Shown piece after piece: positions 60,224 through 64,000 of a stretch of DNA of 64,000 bases (positions within the stretch are counted from its first letter, which is position 1; each line of letters opens with the position of its first letter). The notes beneath the pieces were generated by a model. That model searched no databases, was not told where the DNA came from, and saw nothing but the letters and a program-made list of their open reading frames with translations. Origin of the DNA: Chloroflexota bacterium (lineage in GTDB: Bacteria > Chloroflexota > Anaerolineae > Aggregatilineales > Phototrophicaceae); the NCBI GenBank assembly GCA_020161935.1, contig JAIUNI010000009.1, positions 62,001-126,000 of the forward strand, read 5' to 3'. The translations under genes and the position numbers were made by a program.

Positions 60224-60697
60224 GTGGGTGAACTTCTCACATTAGAAACGGCGCTGATTCGCCGGGCGGCGATGCGTGCTTCCGGTCAAACATTGGTGTT
60301 TACCAACGGGCATTTTGACCTGCTGCACGTCGGTCATTTGGATTACCTCGAAAAAGCCCGTGCGCTCGGCGATGCGCTGTTCCTCGGCCTGAACGGGGAT
60401 GCCAGTACCACCCGCTTGAAAGGTGCCGGACGACCGTTGGTTCCGGCGGTGGAACGGGCGCGGCTGCTGGCGGCGCTGCAACCGGTTAGTGGGGTCATCA
60501 TTTTTGAGGCGGATACGGCGGACAACCTGATTCGCACCTTGCAGCCGGATATTTATGTGAAGGGCGGCGATTACGCGAACAAGACGCTCCCCGAACGCCC
60601 GACGGTTGAGGCTTATGGTGGCAAAGTCGCGCTGATCGACTACCTGCCCGATCACAGCACCTCCGCCCTTATCCGTGCTATCAAAACGCTGCCTTAG
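60224..60697 (+). CDS. Heptose 1-phosphate nucleotidyltransferase-like protein (RfaE2/TagD type)
   Basis: A GTG at 60224 is preceded by AAGGA at 7 bases, and the family start begins right after; the frame is open 54 codons further without such a site. The 157-residue product has the cytidylyltransferase fold with FTNGHFDLLHVGHLDYLEKA (HxGH), LNGDASTTRLKG and YVKGGDY. It transfers ADP or CDP to a sugar phosphate; with the heptose kinase-like gene at 54054 an activated heptose is plausible. It overlaps the convergent HD gene by 4 bases. Confidence 0.9.
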   Translation: MGELLTLETALIRRAAMRASGQTLVFTNGHFDLLHVGHLDYLEKARALGDALFLGLNGDASTTRLKGAGRPLVPAVERARLLAALQPVSGVIIFEADTADNLIRTLQPDIYVKGGDYANKTLPERPTVEAYGGKVALIDYLPDHSTSALIRAIKTLP

Positions 60698-61398
60698 CCG
60701 TTAATGTTCCACTCGGCGTTGAACTGCGCCAAAAATGCCTCCATAAACGCATGACGCTGCTCGGCAAGCTGCCGTGCGGTCGCGGTGTTCAGCCGGTCTT
60801 TGAGCAGCAGCAGCTTTTCGTGGAAGTGGTTGATGGTCGTGCCACGGCTGTTTTTGTACTGGTCGAAGGTCGCGTGGAGGATTGGCGCGGCATCGGGGTC
60901 GTGCATTTCGCGGCCCTTCGCCCCGCCGTAAGCGAAAGCTCTGCCAATCCCGATTGCCCCAATCGCGTCGAGACGGTCGGCATCTTGCACGACTTGACCT
61001 TCCGGCGAAAGCGGCGCGGGTTTGACCGATGCGCCTTTGAAAGACAGATTGGCGATAATCTCGCAAATGTGAGCTATCGTCGCCTCATCAACACTGAGCG
61101 ATTGCAGCCACTCACGGGCGAGGCGCGGCCCAACACTTTCGTCGCCGGCGTGGAACTTCCAGTCGCCGATGTCGTGCAGCAGGGCGGCGAGTTGCACCAC
61201 ATGCGTGTCTACCGTTTCGCGTTCCGCGATATACAGGCTGGTTTGCCACACGCGGTAAATATGCCACCAATCATGACCGCTGCTTTCGCCTTGCATCAGG
61301 CCGCGCACATGGTCAGCAGTTTGGGTGATGATGTCGGGTGATGCGTTGATGAGGTTTCTCCATATGAATGGGGCAAGTGAATACGCCTCATTATACAT
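60694..61398 (-). CDS. HD-domain phosphohydrolase
   Basis: The 234-residue protein has the HD signature HDWWHIYRVWQTSLYIAERE and AALLHDIGDWKF (HD pair), then QDADRLDAIGAIGIGRAF, which fits the YedJ-like (Ppx/HD) family of soluble metal-dependent phosphohydrolases. Substrate unknown; related proteins act on nucleotides. It is divergent from the aldehyde dehydrogenase gene and convergent with the nucleotidyltransferase gene. The start codon could not be supported by a ribosome site. Confidence 0.9.
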   Translation of the reverse strand: MYNEAYSLAPFIWRNLINASPDIITQTADHVRGLMQGESSGHDWWHIYRVWQTSLYIAERETVDTHVVQLAALLHDIGDWKFHAGDESVGPRLAREWLQSLSVDEATIAHICEIIANLSFKGASVKPAPLSPEGQVVQDADRLDAIGAIGIGRAFAYGGAKGREMHDPDAAPILHATFDQYKNSRGTTINHFHEKLLLLKDRLNTATARQLAEQRHAFMEAFLAQFNAEWNING

Positions 61399-61471
61399 GG
61401 CGCGAATTGTGTTACCGAGTTCGCACGGTGTACAATCAGCAGGCCATCGTCAATTCCGTAGGAGGCCAGTT

Positions 61472-62995
61472 ATGGTCACACTGGAAAAAACACCCGTTTC
61501 GCAAACTGCTCCCCAAACGACAAGCAGTATTGATGTTTTCAATCCGGTTACCGGACAAAGTATCGGCTCGATTCCGATCACCACCGCAGAACAGGTGCGG
61601 CAGGCTGCGGAAAAGGCACGCGCCGCCCAACCGGCGTGGGAAGTGCGCGGTGTAAAAGAACGTGCGGCTTTGCTCCGTGCGTGGGCAGACTTACTATGGG
61701 CTGACCAGAAGAACGCGATTGACATCATCCGGCGTGAAACGGGTAAAACCGAACTCGGCGCGTGGGAAGAAGTCGCGGTGATTGATACGACCGTCGGCTA
61801 TTACCACAAATACGCGGCTGGGATGCTCCGCCCACAAAGCCGCCGGACGATGGTTCTCGGTCGGCAGACGGCGCGGGTGTACTACAAACCGCATGGCGTG
61901 GCTGGCTTTATTACCCCGTGGAATTACCCGCTGAATAATGCCTTTATCGACCTCATTCCGGCGCTGATTGCGGGGAATACCGTTCTGCAAAAGCCGAGTG
62001 AGATCACCCCCTTCACCGCGATATACGCAGTGGAGTTGATGTATAAGGTGGGTATTCCGCGAGATGTGATCCAAGTGCTGACGGGCGGCGGGGCGACCGG
62101 CGCGGCGCTGGTCGATGTAGTCGATTACATCTCGTTTACGGGCAGCACCGCCACTGGCAAGAAAATCGCGGTACGGGCGGCGGAACGGCTGATCCCGTGC
62201 AGCCTCGAACTCGGCGGCAAAGACCCGATGATCGTCCTCAACGATGCCGATATAGACTTGGCAGCGGCAGAAACGATTGTTGGCGCGGCAGGCGAAAACA
62301 CAGGGCAGGTGTGTATCAGTACCGAGCGCGTTTATGTCGAGGATGGTATTTACGACCGCTACATCGAACGCCTGAAACACTACGCCAGCCAACTCAAAAT
62401 CGGCACGGATGGCAACGTGGGCAGCCTGACCAACGCCCGTGAACTCCAACGGTCGGAGGCGCAGGTGCAAGACGCGGTGGCGAAAGGCGCACAGCTTATT
62501 TACGGCGGTAAGCGGCGACCGGAACTCGGTCCGTTGTTTTACGAACCGGCGATCCTGACCAACGTCAACCACACGATGGACGTGATGCGCGAGGAAACCT
62601 TCGGGCCGATCATTCCGGTGATGCGTGTGAAAGACGCAGCCGAAGCCGTTCGGCTGGCGAACGACTCCGAGTACGGGTTGTCGGCATCCATATTGACCAA
62701 AGACCTCAAACGCGGGGAGCAGCTTGCCACCCAAATTCAAAGTGGCGATGTGCATATCAACACGACCCACTGGATTTTCGGCACGCCGGATTTACCGATG
62801 GGCGGGGTGAAGAACAGCGGCTTGGGGCGACGCGGTGGGCCGGAAGGGCTGCTGCGCTTCGTGAAAACACAGTCCGTTCTGGTGGATAACCTGTGGTTCC
62901 AGAAGCCGACCCTCGTGCGGATTGATGGGCTGTTGTATCGCGGGGCGCTGCTCATGCGTAAAGTGCGGCGGGCATTCCCGTTCCTACCCTTATAA
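61472..62995 (+). CDS. NAD(P)-dependent aldehyde dehydrogenase
   Basis: The start at 61472 follows AGGAGG at 6 bases. The 507-residue protein has the ALDH motifs: PWNYPL (near 150), FTGSTATGKKI, ELGGKDPMIVL (catalytic Glu region) and GAAGENTGQVCISTERV with the nucleophile Cys, plus EETFGPIIPV. It resembles succinate-semialdehyde/betaine-aldehyde type enzymes with a C-terminal extension after position 480. Its TAA is 2 bases before the ATG of a small membrane peptide gene. Confidence 0.94.
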   Translation: MVTLEKTPVSQTAPQTTSSIDVFNPVTGQSIGSIPITTAEQVRQAAEKARAAQPAWEVRGVKERAALLRAWADLLWADQKNAIDIIRRETGKTELGAWEEVAVIDTTVGYYHKYAAGMLRPQSRRTMVLGRQTARVYYKPHGVAGFITPWNYPLNNAFIDLIPALIAGNTVLQKPSEITPFTAIYAVELMYKVGIPRDVIQVLTGGGATGAALVDVVDYISFTGSTATGKKIAVRAAERLIPCSLELGGKDPMIVLNDADIDLAAAETIVGAAGENTGQVCISTERVYVEDGIYDRYIERLKHYASQLKIGTDGNVGSLTNARELQRSEAQVQDAVAKGAQLIYGGKRRPELGPLFYEPAILTNVNHTMDVMREETFGPIIPVMRVKDAAEAVRLANDSEYGLSASILTKDLKRGEQLATQIQSGDVHINTTHWIFGTPDLPMGGVKNSGLGRRGGPEGLLRFVKTQSVLVDNLWFQKPTLVRIDGLLYRGALLMRKVRRAFPFLPL

Positions 62996-62997
62996 CA

Positions 62998-63111
62998 ATG
63001 CCAATCATTGCGTGGATACAGCGACACCGCTATACGGTTGTGGTAGTAATTGGCTTGTTATTCATTCTGACGGCGGCAGCAGCAATCATCATGGCGACAT
63101 CCCAAGCATGA
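62998..63111 (+). CDS. 37-residue single-helix membrane peptide, coupled to Doc
   Basis: This short frame (MPIIAWIQRHRYTVVVVIGL, then LFILTAAAAIIMATSQA) has a basic head and one membrane helix of about 21 residues. It starts 2 bases after the aldehyde dehydrogenase stop, and its TGA overlaps the Doc ATG (ATGA). The frame and both junctions make translation likely. No similar peptide is known to me; it does not look like a classic Phd antitoxin, which is a soluble DNA-binding protein. Confidence 0.6.
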   Translation: MPIIAWIQRHRYTVVVVIGLLFILTAAAAIIMATSQA

Positions 63112-63506
63112 GTGACGACATCCATTACCTGACACCGGGGGAAATTTACGCGGTGGCGGAAGAAGTGACCGGCGGGCCGATGCTGGCGCGGGACGCACAC
63201 CTGCTGCGGGCAGCGGCGGCGCGACCGATGCTGTTCGCATTCGGCGAGGAAGCCTATCCCACGTTGATGGAAAAAGCGGCGGCGTTGATGCATTCACTCG
63301 CGGCGCATCATTTATTCTGGGATGGCAACAAGCGCACGGCGACCCGCGCGACCGAGATTTTTCTTGAACGGAATGGCTTTAGGCCGACGTGGGATGCCGG
63401 GACGGTTTACGCCTTCGTACTCGAAATTGCCCAAGCCAAGCATGACGTACGCGCAGTCGCCGCGTGGCTGACTGCCCATACCATGCCGGTCGAAGCCGCG
63501 TCATAA
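63108..63506 (+). CDS. Doc-type Fic-fold toxin
   Basis: The ATG at 63108 lies at the stop of the small membrane peptide gene. The 132-residue product has the Doc motif HHLFWDGNKRTATR (HxFxxGNKR, residues about 68-80), the catalytic loop that transfers phosphate or AMP, and the usual N-terminal helices (GEIYAVAEEVTGG, RDAHLLRAAAARP). In Doc the target is elongation factor Tu. The expected Phd-type antitoxin is absent from the flank. Confidence 0.9.
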   Translation: MSDDIHYLTPGEIYAVAEEVTGGPMLARDAHLLRAAAARPMLFAFGEEAYPTLMEKAAALMHSLAAHHLFWDGNKRTATRATEIFLERNGFRPTWDAGTVYAFVLEIAQAKHDVRAVAAWLTAHTMPVEAAS

Positions 63507-63644
63507 ATAACGGGAGCATATAACGTAAAACATACGGCATTGTATCAATACTGTTATTTGTATGTCAGGTTTGCCGGAATATGATAGGTCATAATTGAGC
63601 CATACTACGCTTTACCGGTGTGATTGCCTAAAGAAGAAGTGCCT

Positions 63645-64000
63645 ATGACCGTTTTAGAGCCGTCGCTGACAACCTTACAGACCCTTATCAATACCATTCA
63701 TCGGGCCGAGTCGCCCAACGAAGCCGCACAGGTGCTGGCCGCGTGGTTGGGTGGCGTTTTTCCGCAAGCGGTAGTGGCGGTCTTAAACCTCGAAACGGCC
63801 GAGGCGCAGCTTTATCCCGCGCCCCATGCTGCCCCGCCTGAGGCCGTCACAAGCTGGATGCAGTCGGCGGATGCGTGGCTCGATTGGCAGGCATGGACAG
63901 CCCCGCGCTGGCATACGGCGAATGAGCCTGTAGCCTATCTGAACACCGCCGACGAAGGGCTGCTGCTGCCGTTGGCTTATGCGGAAACCGTACGCGGCAT
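63645..64000 (+). CDS. Probable GAF-like sensor protein (3' end beyond window)
   Basis: From the ATG at 63645 the frame is open for 118 codons to the window end. The first 118 residues (LQTLINTIHRAESPNEAAQVLAAWLGGVFPQAV, then AVLNLETAEAQLYP and LLLPLAYAETVRG) follow the order of a GAF domain: helix, strand, helix, strand. Such proteins are commonly N-terminal parts of sensor kinases or GGDEF proteins, but no output domain is visible. No ribosome site stronger than AAGAAG at 8 bases. Confidence 0.7.
   Translation, partial: MTVLEPSLTTLQTLINTIHRAESPNEAAQVLAAWLGGVFPQAVVAVLNLETAEAQLYPAPHAAPPEAVTSWMQSADAWLDWQAWTAPRWHTANEPVAYLNTADEGLLLPLAYAETVRG

Noticed and set aside
61694..62770. Minus-strand frame of 358 codons
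   Set aside because: Antisense to the aldehyde dehydrogenase gene.

Overview
The window (about 55-58 % GC by eye) most resembles a member of the Chloroflexota, probably Anaerolineae-like. This is an inference from gene style, not from a marker gene. Supporting traits are a PknB-type kinase with a Thr/Pro-rich stalk and bacterial SH3 domains, DUF4397 surface proteins, a homocysteine methyltransferase/MTHFR fusion, several Uma2/VapBC/RelBE-type accessory genes, and palindromic PLP.REG-type repeats. No rRNA, tRNA or CRISPR array was seen.

Layout. 1-8.5 kb: a truncated secreted YD-repeat/RHS-like protein, a membrane Ser/Thr kinase, a BON-domain protein and a divergent membrane protein. 8.5-21.4 kb: a long minus-strand block for the methionine/SAM cycle. 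It contains a SAM-I riboswitch with its own promoter and terminator, an unknown membrane-acyltransferase gene, cobalamin-dependent methionine synthase, adenosine deaminase and the homocysteine methyltransferase/MTHFR fusion, interrupted by toxin-antitoxin modules, one of them a deletion pseudogene. 21.5-31 kb: lipoprotein, EEP-family phosphodiesterase, a repeat-filled intergenic region with a strong promoter and a possible small RNA, a P-loop kinase, PriA, acetyltransferase, histidine kinase, TetR plus thioesterase. 31-35.4 kb: PIG-L deacetylase, then a cassette of histidine kinase, His-less histidine kinase and stand-alone receiver, and a VapBC pair. 35.6-39.3 kb: MutS2 followed by a 1.26-kb repeat sink. 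39.3-46.5 kb: PAS histidine kinase, hexapeptide acyltransferase, an unknown gene, a three-part TIR protein overlapping a PlsC acyltransferase gene, and an M24 peptidase. 46.6-53.9 kb: a minus-strand cell-surface block (secreted LppX-like protein, CoaBC, two DUF4397 proteins, a LysM protein). 54-64 kb: sugar and envelope genes (heptose/GHMP kinase, FAD oxidoreductase, UDP-glucose dehydrogenase, polyprenol-phosphate mannosyltransferase, heptose nucleotidyltransferase), aldehyde dehydrogenase, a Doc toxin coupled to an unlisted 37-residue membrane peptide, and a truncated GAF-like gene.

The best candidate for something undescribed is the TIR / middle domain / deoxyribosyltransferase-like protein at 43058-44467, translationally coupled to a lysophosphatidate-type acyltransferase. 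By hand alignment it lacks the usual catalytic Glu in both end domains. Other strong observations are heptamer-phased degenerate repeats, a palindromic repeat inserted in frame in metH, the His-less sensor kinase cassette, CoaBC with two active-site substitutions, and the Doc-linked membrane peptide.
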